A stretch of 32,492 nt of DNA from Gammaproteobacteria bacterium (GCA_014859545.1 JACUTZ010000010.1:1-32492), one strand, 5' to 3'; shown: positions 1-9,079, numbered from the stretch's first letter. Notes: generated by a model from the letters alone, not told the origin. Numbers and translations: made by a program.

Positions 1-55
1 ACGGATGCAGGGTTTCCTGCCAGGCCAGCCATTGGTCGAGTGTGTCAAAGCGCAT
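1..55 (-). CDS. folC: FolC (folylpolyglutamate/dihydrofolate synthase), N-terminus only
   Basis: Only the first 18 codons lie in the window; the rest runs off the left edge. Read on the minus strand from the ATG at 55, the peptide is MRFDTLDQWLAWQETLHP, which resembles the usual start of proteobacterial FolC (a Trp-Leu-x-Trp-x-x-x-x-His-Pro pattern). FolC adds glutamate to dihydropteroate and to folates in the cytoplasm. The position directly downstream of accD is the usual accD-folC order, which is the stronger half of the argument. A short AGG-containing stretch precedes the ATG. The call rests on 18 residues plus synteny. Confidence 0.72.
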   Translation of the reverse strand, partial: MRFDTLDQWLAWQETLHP

Positions 56-68
56 GGGGGGAACCTGT

Positions 69-208
69 TTAACCGCAAAGGACGCAAAGGTGCGCAAAGT
101 AAATCCGGCTGGTCTTGATTCGTTTACCAATTCTCAACCTGAAGGTATGCCATGTAACCTGCAAAATCCTATATGTCCTTCATGTTCCTTAGCGTCCTTT
201 GCGGTTAA
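69..208. repeat. Intergenic palindromic repeat, copy 1 (CGCAAAGG type)
   Basis: It fills the accD-folC gap. The outer 17 bp form a perfect inverted repeat (69-85 TTAACCGCAAAGGACGC against 192-208). The left arm continues as about 9-nt units (CGCAAAGGA, CGCAAAGGT, GCGCAAAG) to about 101, and the right arm is looser. The unrelated spacer is about 75-100 nt. One of ten related elements in this window. Confidence 0.85.
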
Positions 209-216
209 TCAATCCA

Positions 217-1083
217 TCAAGCCGCCGGGGCAGGCTGGCGGGTCATGATCGACAAGACGCTGGCGAGGCGGTCGCGCATCTGGCGGCGGTCGATGATCAT
301 GTCGATGGCGCCGTGCTCGACCAGGAATTCGGTACGCTGGAAACCTTCGGGCAGGGTTTCGCGCACGGTCTGTTCGATGACGCGTGGGCCGGCAAAACCG
401 ATCAGTGCGCCGGGCTCGCCCACATTCACATCACCGAGCATCGCCAGGCTGGCGGACACGCCGCCCATGGTGGGATCGGTCATCACCGAGATGAAGGGGA
501 TCCCCCGCTCGCGCATCTTGGCCAGCACCGCCGAGGTTTTGGCCATCTGCATCAGCGAGAACAATGCCTCCTGCATGCGCGCCCCACCACTGGCGGAAAA
601 ACACACCAGCGGAATGCCGTGTTCCAGGCTGGCATTGGCGGCGCGCACGAAGCGCTCGCCGACCACCGAGCCCATCGAGCCACCCATGAAACGGAACTCA
701 AAGGCCGCCGCCACCAGCGGCACACCCTTGACCTGGCCCATCATCACGATCAGCGCATCGGTCTCGCCAGTGGCCTTCTGCGACTGGGTGAGACGGTCCT
801 TGTACTTTTTGCTATCGCGGAATTTGAGCGCATCCATTGGCAACACCTCGGCACCGATCTCCACCCGTGGCTGGGGATCAAGGAAGGCTTCCAGACGGCG
901 GCGCGCCCCAATGCGCATGTGATGGCCACACTTGGGACACACATCCAGATTCCGTTCCAGCTCGGCGCGGTACAACACCCCGTTACAACCGGGACACTTG
1001 GCCCACAAACCCTCGGGAACGGTCTTTTTGTTACCGCCCTCGGTGCGGATCTGCGAAGGCAGAAATTTCTGTAACCAACTCAT
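217..1083 (-). CDS. accD: Acetyl-CoA carboxylase carboxyltransferase subunit beta
   Basis: This is the beta half of the carboxyltransferase that, with AccA, moves the carboxyl group from biotin-BCCP to acetyl-CoA to form malonyl-CoA, the committed step of fatty-acid synthesis in the cytoplasm. The 288-residue product has the N-terminal zinc ribbon with Cys30, Cys33, Cys49 and Cys52 (two CPxC pairs). The crotonase-like carboxyltransferase domain follows, with the Gly-rich segment [10 protein letters not shown] and the [12 protein letters not shown] stretch typical of AccD. Length is normal (E. coli about 304). The ATG at 1083 is preceded by GAGGAA at suitable spacing. It lies between trpA and folC, each gap occupied by a palindromic repeat, so the genes may share a transcript with large hairpins between them. 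Nothing unusual in the protein. Confidence 0.97.
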   Translation of the reverse strand: MSWLQKFLPSQIRTEGGNKKTVPEGLWAKCPGCNGVLYRAELERNLDVCPKCGHHMRIGARRRLEAFLDPQPRVEIGAEVLPMDALKFRDSKKYKDRLTQSQKATGETDALIVMMGQVKGVPLVAAAFEFRFMGGSMGSVVGERFVRAANASLEHGIPLVCFSASGGARMQEALFSLMQMAKTSAVLAKMRERGIPFISVMTDPTMGGVSASLAMLGDVNVGEPGALIGFAGPRVIEQTVRETLPEGFQRTEFLVEHGAIDMIIDRRQMRDRLASVLSIMTRQPAPAA

Positions 1084-1103
1084 GGCTGTTCCTCATTAAA
1101 AGC

Positions 1104-1245
1104 TTTTTTGCCACAGAGGCCACAGAGAACACGGAGGTAAAAAGTCACTGGTTGAAAATATGTGCCCAAATCAGATACCCAGTACCCTGACTACATAAAA
1201 AACCGTTGTTTTTCTCTGTGCCCTCTGTGACCTCTGTGGCAAATA
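1104..1245. repeat. Intergenic palindromic repeat, copy 2 (CACAGAGG type)
   Basis: It occupies the trpA-accD gap and ends two bases from the trpA stop codon. A perfect 13-bp inverted repeat, TTTGCCACAGAGG (1107-1119 against 1231-1243), is extended inward by further CACAGAG-type 9-nt units (left to about 1137, right from about 1213). The spacer between arms is about 75 nt. Confidence 0.85.
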
Positions 1246-1246
1246 A

Positions 1247-2050
1247 TCATTCATCCATCGCGGTACGCAGCTCGCTGATGAAGGCGGCGGCCTGTGCCGG
1301 GATCTTATCACTTTCGTGCTGCAATGCCTCAAAACGGCTGACCAGGGCACTGCCGACGATCACCGCGTCGGCCATCTTCGCCACCCGTGCGGCCGAGGCG
1401 CCGTCCTTGATCCCAAAGCCCACCCCGACTGGCAGGCTGGTCTTGCTGCGAATCAGATCCAGACGCCTGGCCACCTCGTCGGTATCCAGCGAGGCCGAAC
1501 CGGTGATGCCTTTTACCGAAACATAGTAAACAAAGCCGCTGGCCTGGTCACAGATCCGCTGGATACGTGCCTCGCCAGTGGTCGGCGCGAGCAGGAAGAT
1601 GGTGTCGATGTCATGGGAACGCAGGGCGGCAGCCAGCTCGCTCCCCTCCTCGGGTGGCATGTCAACGGTCAGCACCCCATCGACACCGGCCTCGAGTGCG
1701 GCACTGGCAAAGGCCTCGTAACCCATCACCTCAATCGGGTTGAGGTAGCCCATCAACACCACCGGGGTCTGGCTGTCCTGGTGACGGAATTGCTTGACCA
1801 TCGCCAGCACATCGCGCAGGCCGACATGGTGCTTGAGGGCGCGTTCGCTGGCGTGCTGGATCACCGGGCCATCGGCCATGGGATCGGAAAACGGCACCCC
1901 CAGTTCGAGGATGCTGGCACCAGCCTCGACCATCGCATGCATGGTCGGCACGGTGATCCCCGGCTCGGGGTCACCGGCGGTGATAAAGGGGATCAGGGCC
2001 TTGCGGCCCTGTTCCTGCAAGCGGGCAAATGTAGCGGCAATGCGGCTCAT
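1247..2050 (-). CDS. trpA: Tryptophan synthase alpha chain
   Basis: TrpA cleaves indole-3-glycerol phosphate to indole and glyceraldehyde-3-phosphate, and indole passes through a tunnel to TrpB. The 267-residue TIM barrel carries the catalytic pair Glu49 and Asp60 in the signature [16 protein letters not shown], at the same numbers as the Salmonella enzyme. The phosphate-binding VGFGIKDG loop is present late in the barrel. The ATG at 2050 overlaps the trpB stop codon by four bases (ATGA), indicating translational coupling and equal synthesis of the two subunits. Palindromic repeat copy 2 follows directly after the stop. No leader peptide or Trp-codon attenuator is visible in this cluster, so regulation is unknown. 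Confidence 0.98.
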   Translation of the reverse strand: MSRIAATFARLQEQGRKALIPFITAGDPEPGITVPTMHAMVEAGASILELGVPFSDPMADGPVIQHASERALKHHVGLRDVLAMVKQFRHQDSQTPVVLMGYLNPIEVMGYEAFASAALEAGVDGVLTVDMPPEEGSELAAALRSHDIDTIFLLAPTTGEARIQRICDQASGFVYYVSVKGITGSASLDTDEVARRLDLIRSKTSLPVGVGFGIKDGASAARVAKMADAVIVGSALVSRFEALQHESDKIPAQAAAFISELRTAMDE

Positions 2051-3267
2051 ACCTCGATCCCCTCCAGACGTGCCACGGTATGTATGTCCTTGTCACCACG
2101 ACCGGACAGATTGACTACGATGATCTGGTCCTTCTTCATCGTCGGGGCCAGCTTGGCCGCATAGGCCAGGGCATGGCTGGACTCCAGCGCCGGGATGATG
2201 CCCTCGGTGCGTGACAATTCATGGAAGGCAGCCATTGCCTCATCGTCGGTGGCGATCACGTAGTTGGCGCGCCCGGTGTCCTTGAGCCAGGCGTGTTCCG
2301 GCCCCACCCCCGGATAGTCCAGCCCGGCAGAGATGGAATGGGTGCCGGTGATCTGGCCGTCCTGATCTTCCATCAGGTAGGTGCGGTTGCCGTGCAGCAC
2401 CCCCGGCTTGCCCGCACACAGCGGTGCGGCGTGCTGGCCGGAGTCCAGGCCCAGGCCTCCGCCCTCGACGCCATAGAAGGCCACATCGTCATCGGCGAGG
2501 AAGGGATGGAACAGGCCGATCGCATTCGAGCCACCACCGACACAGGCCACCAGCGCATCCGGCAACTTGCCGGTCTCCTGCTGGATCTGGGCACGGGCCT
2601 CACGGCCGATCACTGCCTGGAAGTCCCGTACCATTGCCGGATAGGGATGGGGACCGGCCACGGTGCCGATGATGTAGAAGGTATCATCCACATTGGTGAC
2701 CCAGTCGCGCATCGCCTCGTTGAGCGCATCCTTAAGGGTTTGGGTGCCGGAGGTCACCGCCTCGACACGGGCACCGAGCACCCGCATCCGGTAGACATTG
2801 ATCTTCTGGCGCTGGATATCCTCGGCACCCATGTAGACCACACACTCCATACCGTAACGCGCGGTGACCGTGGCAGTGGCCACCCCATGCTGGCCCGCGC
2901 CGGTTTCGGCGATGATGCGCTGCTTGCCCATGCGCCGCGCCAGCAGGGCCTGACCAACGGTATTGTTGATCTTGTGCGCACCAGTGTGATTGAGGTCTTC
3001 ACGCTTCAGCCAGATCTGCGCGCCGCCGAGTTTTTCGCTCCAACGCCTGGCGTGATAAATCGGCGAGGGACGGCCGACGAAGTGGCGTAGCTCATAGTCC
3101 AGCTCGGCCAGAAACTCGCCATCGTGCTTGTAGTGATCATAGGCCTGGCGCAACGCATCCAGGGCCTCCATCAGGGTCTCGGAGGCGAAAATCCCGCCAT
3201 AGGGACCAAAGTGTCCCTGCGCATCGGGCAGATCGAGCAGGGCCTTGAAACGGCTGTCATTCGACAT
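2047..3267 (-). CDS. trpB: Tryptophan synthase beta chain
   Basis: This PLP enzyme condenses indole with L-serine to give tryptophan and partners TrpA. The 406-residue product has the PLP lysine at Lys99 in [17 protein letters not shown], the catalytic Glu-Thr-Gly-Ala-Gly-Gln-His-Gly segment, and the phosphate cup GGGSNAIG. I chose the ATG at 3267 ([16 protein letters not shown]). A longer in-frame version back to 3351 would lie deep inside trpF and adds 28 residues with no family resemblance. With the chosen start it overlaps the trpF 3' end by 11 bases. An AGGAG sits about 12 nt upstream, slightly far, so translation is probably coupled to trpF. Length matches the family (about 400). Confidence 0.97.
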   Translation of the reverse strand: MSNDSRFKALLDLPDAQGHFGPYGGIFASETLMEALDALRQAYDHYKHDGEFLAELDYELRHFVGRPSPIYHARRWSEKLGGAQIWLKREDLNHTGAHKINNTVGQALLARRMGKQRIIAETGAGQHGVATATVTARYGMECVVYMGAEDIQRQKINVYRMRVLGARVEAVTSGTQTLKDALNEAMRDWVTNVDDTFYIIGTVAGPHPYPAMVRDFQAVIGREARAQIQQETGKLPDALVACVGGGSNAIGLFHPFLADDDVAFYGVEGGGLGLDSGQHAAPLCAGKPGVLHGNRTYLMEDQDGQITGTHSISAGLDYPGVGPEHAWLKDTGRANYVIATDDEAMAAFHELSRTEGIIPALESSHALAYAAKLAPTMKKDQIIVVNLSGRGDKDIHTVARLEGIEV

Positions 3268-3889
3268 CGGCTGTATGTACTCCTCGCATAAAGGCGTTAA
3301 TCTTGTCGGCATCCTTGATGCCCTTGCTGGCCTCGACGCCACTGCTGACATCGACCGCCCAGGGGCGCACGGTCTGCACCGCCTGCTGGATATTCTGTGG
3401 GTTCAAGCCACCGGCCAGGATGATCGGCATCTGTAAGCCTGCCGGAATACGCGCCCAGTCGAAGGCATGGCCGGTGCCACCGGGCAGCCCCTGCTGAAAA
3501 CTATCCAGCAATAGCCCCTGGGCATCGTGGTAGCGCTCGGCCTCAACGGCCAGTTCCACCCCCTCGGCCATCCGCAGGGCCTTGATCCAGGGGCGACCAA
3601 AGCCCCGGCAAAACGCCGGCGGCTCATCCCCATGGAACTGCAACAGATCCAGTGGCACCTGCCTCAATACCTGTTCGACCTCAGCCTGGCTGGCATCGAC
3701 AAACAGTCCTACCGTGGTGACGAAGGGCGGCAGCGCCGCACAGATCGCCGCCGCCTGCTCCACCGTCACCGCACGCGGGCTGGGCGCGTAAAACACCAGC
3801 CCGATCGCATCGGCCCCGGCCCTGGCAGCCAGCAGGCCATCCTCGGGGCGGGTGATGCCACAGATCTTGATGCGGGTTCTTGTTGGCAA
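3257..3889 (-). CDS. trpF: Phosphoribosylanthranilate isomerase (TTG start)
   Basis: TrpF isomerises N-(5-phosphoribosyl)anthranilate to CdRP, the third step of tryptophan synthesis. The 210-residue TIM barrel has the catalytic Cys10 in RIKICGITR, the catalytic Asp in GLLLDSFQ, and the phosphate-binding [11 protein letters not shown] and VDVSSGVE segments. No ATG or GTG lies near the required N-terminus. The start is TTG at 3889, and GGAG lies exactly 7 nt upstream, which supports it. TrpC and TrpD are not in the window, so the trp genes are split in this genome. Downstream it overlaps trpB by 11 bases, consistent with a trpFBA unit. Confidence 0.95.
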   Translation of the reverse strand: MPTRTRIKICGITRPEDGLLAARAGADAIGLVFYAPSPRAVTVEQAAAICAALPPFVTTVGLFVDASQAEVEQVLRQVPLDLLQFHGDEPPAFCRGFGRPWIKALRMAEGVELAVEAERYHDAQGLLLDSFQQGLPGGTGHAFDWARIPAGLQMPIILAGGLNPQNIQQAVQTVRPWAVDVSSGVEASKGIKDADKINAFMRGVHTADVE

Positions 3890-3896
3890 GGCTTTA

Positions 3897-3900
3897 CTCC
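3897..3900 (-). promoter_or_regulatory. Shine-Dalgarno of trpF, fixes a TTG start
   Basis: GGAG on the minus strand, 7 nt before the TTG at 3889. It is the only good ribosome-binding site near the TrpF N-terminus and decides the start. Confidence 0.6.
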
Positions 3901-3915
3901 AAAACAGGAAAAATC

Positions 3916-4157
3916 AACCGCAAAGGACGCGAAGGGCGCAAAGAAAACCAATCGGTAGCTCGGGGGGTTCCAGGGTATAACCCGACCTGCCCACTGAACA
4001 ACAAATTTAACCGCCAAGGACGTGTAGGTACACAAAGTAACGCCCATTACACAATCAAATCCGGGTGACGGCAGAGGCAACACGCATTGAGTTGAGGCCT
4101 GATCACAACACAACCCGAATTTCACCTTCGCGTTCCTTCGCGCCCTTGGCGGTTAAA
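3916..4157. repeat. Intergenic palindromic repeat, copy 3 (compound)
   Basis: It fills most of the truA-trpF gap (about 290 nt without a gene). The best inverted repeat is TTAACCGCCAAGG (4007-4019 against 4144-4156, 13 bp perfect). A second left-hand arm of the CGCAAAGG type begins at 3916 and can also pair with the right arm (CCTTCGCG...TTCGCGCCC). It looks like two left arms sharing one right arm, or a nested or partly deleted pair. Nothing else recognisable lies in the gap. Confidence 0.75.
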
Positions 4158-4180
4158 CACTTTTGTCCGAACCAAGCAGA

Positions 4181-4963
4181 TTACCAGACCGGTGCATGGG
4201 GCGAAAGCACGGGCAACTCGAATTCTGCCGGATAGCCCACCTGGGTCAGGTACAGACCACCGGGGGGGGCGGTTACCCCACCCAGGGCACGATTACGCCC
4301 TTCCAGTACCTCATGGCTCCATTCGATGGGTCTTTCCCCAGCACCGATGGCCATCAAGACCCCGGCGATATTGCGTACCATATGGTGCAAAAAACCATTG
4401 GCCTCGATATCAATAAAGATAAATGCTCCCTGCCGGTTCAGTTCCAGTCGATGCAGGGTACGCACCGGCGACTTGGCCTGGCAGGCCATCGCCCGGTAGG
4501 CGGAAAAATCATGTTCACCCAGCAGCGGCTTCGCCGCTGCACGCATGCGCTCAAGATCCAGCGGCTGATAATGCCAGCTTACCCGCCGTGCCAAAAAGGT
4601 CGGGCGCACCTCACGGCTGAAGATCACATAGCGATAAGCGCGGCGCTGGGCTGAAAAGCGGGCATGAAAATGTTCCGGCACCGGCTTGGCCCACAATACC
4701 GCCACCGATTTGGGCAGATTGGCGGTAGTGCCAAGCATCCAGGCCCGCATCTCTCGTACGGCCTCGGTGTCAAAATGGATCACCTGGCCACTGGCATGTA
4801 CCCCGGCATCGGTGCGACCGGCACAGAACACCTCGATCGGGTGGTTGGCGACGCGACTGAGTGCCTCCTCCACGACCTGCTGAATGGTATTGCGATCATG
4901 GGATTGGCGCTGCCAACCACGAAAACCACTGCCATCGTACTCCACACCCATAGCGATGCGCAT
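4181..4963 (-). CDS. truA: tRNA pseudouridine(38-40) synthase TruA
   Basis: TruA isomerises uridines 38, 39 and 40 in the anticodon arm of many tRNAs. The 260-residue product has the catalytic aspartate at Asp52 in FCAGRTDAGVHA, the same number as in E. coli, and the conserved YDGSGFRGWQRQ opening and GNGFLHHMVRN-like segment (EANGFLHHMVRNIAGVL). I chose the ATG at 4963, since homologues begin MRxAxGVEYDG. An in-frame ATG at 5008 would fall inside the hairpin that ends the fimV transcript, so it is very unlikely. AGAGG lies about 7 nt upstream. It sits between fimV and trpF as in Pseudomonas-like genomes. Because a terminator precedes it, truA needs its own promoter or read-through. Confidence 0.96.
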   Translation of the reverse strand: MRIAMGVEYDGSGFRGWQRQSHDRNTIQQVVEEALSRVANHPIEVFCAGRTDAGVHASGQVIHFDTEAVREMRAWMLGTTANLPKSVAVLWAKPVPEHFHARFSAQRRAYRYVIFSREVRPTFLARRVSWHYQPLDLERMRAAAKPLLGEHDFSAYRAMACQAKSPVRTLHRLELNRQGAFIFIDIEANGFLHHMVRNIAGVLMAIGAGERPIEWSHEVLEGRNRALGGVTAPPGGLYLTQVGYPAEFELPVLSPHAPVW

Positions 4964-4979
4964 TGCAAAACCTCTGCTC

Positions 4980-5015
4980 AAAAAAACGCCCCGCATGACA
5001 ATATTCATGCGGGGC
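4980..5015 (-). terminator. Rho-independent terminator of fimV
   Basis: On the minus strand a perfect 10-bp GC-rich stem GCCCCGCATG/CATGCGGGGC (5015-5006 with 4997-4988, 8-nt loop) is followed by one base and seven Ts. It starts about 23 nt after the fimV stop. This is a textbook intrinsic terminator separating fimV from truA. Confidence 0.9.
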
Positions 5016-5038
5016 GAGATTGTAACGCGAAAAGGAAA

Positions 5039-7711
5039 TCAGATCTTATTGAGCAGCTCCTGGGCCTGGCTCTTTTGTTCCTCGTTTCCGGCCTCAACCA
5101 CCTCTTCGAGCATGCTGCGGGCACCTTCGGCATCACCCATTTCGATATAGGCCTGGGCCAGATCCAGCTTGGTGGTAATCTCATCGGCATCATCGAGCAT
5201 GCCTTCGTCGAGATCATCCAGACCACCCAGCTCATCCAGATTCAACGCATCCATATCGGCATCATCCAGCTCCAGGTCGCCCAGAGCATCCGTTGTTTCA
5301 GTGCTTGGTGCTGGGGCATTATCCTCAGGGCCGAGATCACCCAAATCCAAGTCACCCAGCTCCATATCGAACTCACTCTCAGTGGTGGCAGCATCGGCAG
5401 CATCCCCACCAAGATCGAAGTCCAGGCTGAATTCATCGCTGGCTTGCGTCGGCTCAGCTGAGGCCAAACTCGGTTCGCCCACCTGCTCATCGGCCAGGTC
5501 CATATCCAGGCTAAACTCATCGGCAGCAGCATCAGTGTCCTGTGGCTCAGCAGCGGGACTGGCTGCTTGCTCATCCAGATCAAGATCCAAATCCAGATCA
5601 AACTCATCAGACGCCGCAGCAGCCGGCGGACTCATTTCGGCAGGCTTGTCCTCGGCATCAAACATGTCCAGATCGAGGTTCAGCAGATCATCGCTCCCTT
5701 CCGCCTCACCTTCCATCTCGGCACTCAGCTCATCCAGGTCCAGACCGATGTCCAGGACATCGTCGCTCATGCTTGAAGTGGACTTGCTCGCCACCGGTGC
5801 CACCTCAGCTGAGTCGGCGCCGGCAAACATCTCATCCTCGGGCAACAACTCATGCCCCATAGCGACAACTTTGCTCCAGATTTCTTCCTTGGCTTGCAAG
5901 GCGGCAGCAGAGCTGGCGGCCAGTGCAGCAAAAGCGGTCGCATTGCGGGTGCTGTAGTAAACCTCCAGCAGCTTGGCAGTCAATTCATGACGATCAGGCG
6001 TTTCGATCAGGGCATTTTTCAAGACCTCTTCCGCCTGCTGATTACGACCGTAGGCCATGAACACATCGGCTTCGGTGAGGGGATCCACCTCCCCTTCTTC
6101 ACCGTGGGTGGCCGCCTGACCCATGCCGCTGATGGCCAGATCGCTGAGGAAGCTGGTCTCACCACCTTCACTGGCCTTGGCCGCCAGCATTGATGAGGTG
6201 CCACCGGAGAGAATGCTTTCCTGGAAGGCATCCTTGCGACGGCGGCGAATCACCAACATCGCCAGAATCAATAACACCAGCAACACAACCGCTGCCAGAG
6301 CCAGCATGGTGGTATCGGCCATCAGACTTTCCAGCAGCGTCGGCTCCGGCGGTGGCGGTGGCGGTACCACCCGACGTGGACGTTCAGCCGGGGCGGCTGC
6401 CACCGGCGGTGCGGCCACTTCCGGCTCAGCAACCGATACCTCTGGCAAGACCTCGGCAGCCGGGGCCTCCGTCACGGTTTCGGCTGGAGCGGCTTCAGCC
6501 GGTGCCGCCTGTTCGGAAGGCAGTTCTGCCACGTCCTGGCCCTGTTCCCGTAGCTGCTGCTGTAGCACTGCCAGATCGCTGCTCTTGAGATTGAGTATGC
6601 GCTCCATGTCGGTCAATTGGGCCTCCATGGCCGCGATACGCTTGAGCAACTCTTGATTTTCCTGACGCTGGGCTGCCGAGCTTTCCAATGCCAGCATCAA
6701 ATCCTGGCGCACCGCAGCGGCGGTTTCCTTGTCTACAGCCTCGTCGCTACCGGCCGGGCTATCGGCACGCCCTTCGGGACTCACCAGCTTCAGTTCCGGC
6801 TCACGACTGGGCGCGGCAGCCACCGCAGCGGGGGCCGCTGCGCTGCTTTCCGGTGTGACGCGCTCGGCAGCGCGCTCGGCAACGGCCTGACGACGTTGCT
6901 GCCAGGCAGTGGTCTGCCGGGACACCTCACGGGCGGCCTCGGCCTGACTCATTGCCCGCAGCAAGGCAGGATCATCGATACGCAACACATAACCGGCCTT
7001 GAGCCGGTTGATATTGCCATCCACAAAGGCATGGGGGTTGGCCTGAAGCAGGGCCATCATCATCTGCTGGATAGTAATGTCGTCACTGGGACGCATTTGC
7101 TGTGCGATACGCCACAGGGTGTCATCGTTCCTGACCGGGCCGTAAACCAGTTCACCGGGCGCCGCCGGTGCCACAGTAGCTGGCGCACGGGCTGCCGGGG
7201 CGGCACTGGCAGCCGGACGGGGAGCCGCTCCGACAGCAGGACGACTGGCTGGTGTTACGGGGGATACGGTAGGCGCTACCGCAGGTGCCGCGACCGGGGG
7301 CGGGGTCAGCTCGGCATAATTTACCGGAGGGTCCAACAACAGGGTGTATTCACGAACCAGACGCCCGGTACTCCAGCGCGCCTCGACCAGGAAACTCAAA
7401 AAGGGTTCGCGCATTACCTCACGGGAGGTCACTCGGATCAGTGGTCGGTCGGAGTTCTGGCCGGACAGCTCGAAACGCAGGAACATCAAATTGGCGTCAC
7501 GCTCCACCCCAAGCCGGGCAAAGGTTTGTGCATCGGCCAGGGCGACCTGCAGACTTTCCAGTTCTCCTGGTGCAACGGAAAGGAGTTCGATATCCGCATT
7601 CAATGGCTCATTGAGTGCCGAATGCAGGGTGACATTTCCCAATCCCAGCGCCAGTGCAGCCGCCGGCGCCATGATCAACAGAGACAGCAGCGTTTTTAGC
7701 AGCTTCCGCAC
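5039..7711 (-). CDS. fimV: FimV-family polar hub protein (LysM, TM, acidic cytoplasmic tail)
   Basis: FimV proteins are inner-membrane hubs binding peptidoglycan through LysM and organising polar proteins for type IV pili, twitching and cAMP or flagellar functions. With the GTG start at 7711 the product is 890 residues. It opens with a signal peptide (MRKLLKTLLSLLIM, cleavage near ALA-LG), then the FimV N-terminal domain (about 22-130) and a Pro/Ala linker. A LysM-like domain follows near 190-245, then an Ala/Glu-rich coiled coil near 325-395, a Pro-rich stretch, one membrane helix near 468-488 and an RRRR stop-transfer. The long cytoplasmic tail is very rich in Asp/Glu/Leu (repeated DLDLDLDE-like runs) and ends in a TPR-like FimV C-terminal domain (DLAQAYIEMGDAEGARSML). 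A TTG at 7729 is possible, but GGGAG lies 8 nt before the GTG and the shorter form gives a cleaner signal peptide. It sits between asd and truA as usual. Confidence 0.93.
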   Translation of the reverse strand: MRKLLKTLLSLLIMAPAAALALGLGNVTLHSALNEPLNADIELLSVAPGELESLQVALADAQTFARLGVERDANLMFLRFELSGQNSDRPLIRVTSREVMREPFLSFLVEARWSTGRLVREYTLLLDPPVNYAELTPPPVAAPAVAPTVSPVTPASRPAVGAAPRPAASAAPAARAPATVAPAAPGELVYGPVRNDDTLWRIAQQMRPSDDITIQQMMMALLQANPHAFVDGNINRLKAGYVLRIDDPALLRAMSQAEAAREVSRQTTAWQQRRQAVAERAAERVTPESSAAAPAAVAAAPSREPELKLVSPEGRADSPAGSDEAVDKETAAAVRQDLMLALESSAAQRQENQELLKRIAAMEAQLTDMERILNLKSSDLAVLQQQLREQGQDVAELPSEQAAPAEAAPAETVTEAPAAEVLPEVSVAEPEVAAPPVAAAPAERPRRVVPPPPPPEPTLLESLMADTTMLALAAVVLLVLLILAMLVIRRRRKDAFQESILSGGTSSMLAAKASEGGETSFLSDLAISGMGQAATHGEEGEVDPLTEADVFMAYGRNQQAEEVLKNALIETPDRHELTAKLLEVYYSTRNATAFAALAASSAAALQAKEEIWSKVVAMGHELLPEDEMFAGADSAEVAPVASKSTSSMSDDVLDIGLDLDELSAEMEGEAEGSDDLLNLDLDMFDAEDKPAEMSPPAAAASDEFDLDLDLDLDEQAASPAAEPQDTDAAADEFSLDMDLADEQVGEPSLASAEPTQASDEFSLDFDLGGDAADAATTESEFDMELGDLDLGDLGPEDNAPAPSTETTDALGDLELDDADMDALNLDELGGLDDLDEGMLDDADEITTKLDLAQAYIEMGDAEGARSMLEEVVEAGNEEQKSQAQELLNKI

Positions 7712-7755
7712 TATCCTTACTCCCTTCAAGAATGGACAATTATTTTACTTAGTCT

Positions 7756-7889
7756 TGCGCATTTCGAGCATCTTGCCCGCTAAACTTATCAATGAACTTT
7801 AGTTTATGCAACTAACTATGGCTGTTATATAGCATTTTCCCTGTTTTCCGACAATCAACAAAGGGCAAGATTGTGCGCCTTTCGAGCAT
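7756..7889. promoter_or_regulatory. Pair of 16-nt direct repeats around the fimV promoter
   Basis: TGCGCATTTCGAGCAT (7756-7771) and TGCGCCTTTCGAGCAT (7874-7889) match at 15 of 16 positions and flank the AT-rich fimV upstream region. Just inside each copy is an octamer, TCTTGCCC (7771-7778) and GGGCAAGA (7863-7870), in inverted orientation. They could be binding sites for one regulator. No function can be assigned. Confidence 0.45.
7826..7854 (-). promoter_or_regulatory. Candidate sigma70 promoter of fimV
   Basis: On the minus strand, -35 TTGTCG (7854-7849), 17-nt spacer, extended -10 TGC-TATATA (ending 7826). It lies about 115 nt upstream of the GTG start, in the only AT-rich stretch of this gap. 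Confidence 0.4.
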
Positions 7890-7903
7890 TCTAGAACGGA
7901 TAA

Positions 7904-7945
7904 AGCCCATGCCGACGTGACGAAACCGTCAATTCGGCATGGGCT
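7904..7945 (-). terminator. Long hairpin after asd, probable terminator
   Basis: A perfect 12-bp stem AGCCCATGCCGA/TCGGCATGGGCT (7904-7915 with 7934-7945) encloses a second 5-bp stem TGACG-AAAC-CGTCA. It lies 21 nt after the asd stop codon. On the minus strand only a short T stretch (CTTTATC) follows, so termination may be partial or the hairpin may protect the 3' end. Confidence 0.7.
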
Positions 7946-7966
7946 GAGGGACAGCCTGAACGGGAT

Positions 7967-9079
7967 TCAGCGCTCCAGCAGGATCCGCAGCATGCGACGC
8001 AGTGGCTCGGCGGCCCCCCACAGCAGCTGGTCACCCACGGTAAAGGCCGACAGGTATTCCTTGCCCATGTTCAGCTTGCGCATACGCCCGACCGGAATAT
8101 CGAGGGTGCCGGTAACCGCCGCAGGGGTCAGTTGGTCCATGGTCAGTTGACGGTCATTCGGGACGACCTTGGACCATGGATTGTGGCTATCGATAATATC
8201 GGCGATCTCATCCAAGGGCACATCCTTGGTCATCTTGATGGTCAGCGCCTGGCTGTGGCAACGCATCGCACCGATGCGTACGCACAGGCCATCGATGGGG
8301 ATCTGTTTGTCGAAACGACCGAGGATCTTATTGGTTTCCACCTGGGCCTTCCATTCCTCCTTGGACTGGCCGGATTCCAGCGGCACATCGATCCACGGGA
8401 TCAGTGAGCCGGCCAGCGGCACTCCCCACTTGTCCTTGGGATAGTCACTGGAACGAACGAAATCGGCCACCTTGCGGTCGATCTCGAGGATCGCTGCCGC
8501 AGGGTCGTCATTCAGCGCCTTGACCGAGGCATCGATAGCACCCATCTGCTTGATCAATTCGCGCATGTTTTGCGCCCCGGCACCGGAGGCAGCCTGGTAG
8601 GTCATCGGCGAGATCCACTCGATCAGGCCCTGTTCAAACAGCCCCCCCAGACCCATCAGCATCAGCGAGACGGTGCAGTTGCCACCCACATAGGTCTTGA
8701 TACCCTTGTCCAAACCCTCGTCAATCACCTTGCGATTGACCGGGTCGAGCACGAGGATCGCATCACTGGCCATGCGCAGGGTCGAAGCCGCATCGATCCA
8801 GTAACCGTCCCAACCGGCGATGCGCAGTTCAGGATAGACCGCCTTGGTGTAGTCACCGCCCTGACAGGTGACGATCACATCCATCTGCTTCAGCTCTTCG
8901 ATGCTGTTGGCATCCTTCAGCGGCGGCACCTCCTTGCCCACATCAGGGCCGGCCTGACCGGCCTGGGAGGTGGTGAAGAAAACCGGTTCGAACTGGGAAA
9001 AATCCTGCTCCTCGCGCATGCGCTGCATCAGCACCGAACCAACCATGCCGCGCCAACCTACCAAACCAACTCGTTTCAT
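7967..9079 (-). CDS. asd: Aspartate-semialdehyde dehydrogenase
   Basis: Asd reduces aspartyl-4-phosphate to aspartate semialdehyde with NADPH, feeding lysine/diaminopimelate, threonine and methionine. The 370-residue product has the N-terminal Rossmann start [18 protein letters not shown], the nucleophilic cysteine in [17 protein letters not shown], and the active-site histidine in [14 protein letters not shown]. It is of the Gram-negative (E. coli/Vibrio) Asd type by length and by the [10 protein letters not shown] signature. The ATG at 9079 has AAGGAG 8 nt upstream. It follows leuB with palindromic repeat copy 4 in between, so it may be transcribed with leuCDB. The Usg homologue found between asd and fimV in some relatives is absent here. 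Confidence 0.97.
   Translation of the reverse strand: MKRVGLVGWRGMVGSVLMQRMREEQDFSQFEPVFFTTSQAGQAGPDVGKEVPPLKDANSIEELKQMDVIVTCQGGDYTKAVYPELRIAGWDGYWIDAASTLRMASDAILVLDPVNRKVIDEGLDKGIKTYVGGNCTVSLMLMGLGGLFEQGLIEWISPMTYQAASGAGAQNMRELIKQMGAIDASVKALNDDPAAAILEIDRKVADFVRSSDYPKDKWGVPLAGSLIPWIDVPLESGQSKEEWKAQVETNKILGRFDKQIPIDGLCVRIGAMRCHSQALTIKMTKDVPLDEIADIIDSHNPWSKVVPNDRQLTMDQLTPAAVTGTLDIPVGRMRKLNMGKEYLSAFTVGDQLLWGAAEPLRRMLRILLER

Noticed and set aside
69-208. CRISPR-like reading of the periodic arms
   Set aside because: The units are 8-9 nt, degenerate and inverted across the element; there are no 20-40 nt direct repeats with equal spacers and no cas genes.
199-1074. Long open frame on the plus strand opposite accD
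   Set aside because: It mirrors the highly conserved accD in another frame, is rich in His/Gly/Arg as expected from antisense of GC-rich codons, and resembles no family.
3268-3351. 28-codon upstream extension of trpB
   Set aside because: It overlaps conserved trpF sequence and is not found in TrpB proteins.
4964-5008. Upstream truA start (MNIVMRGVF...)
   Set aside because: It would begin inside the fimV terminator hairpin, and the extension has no family match.
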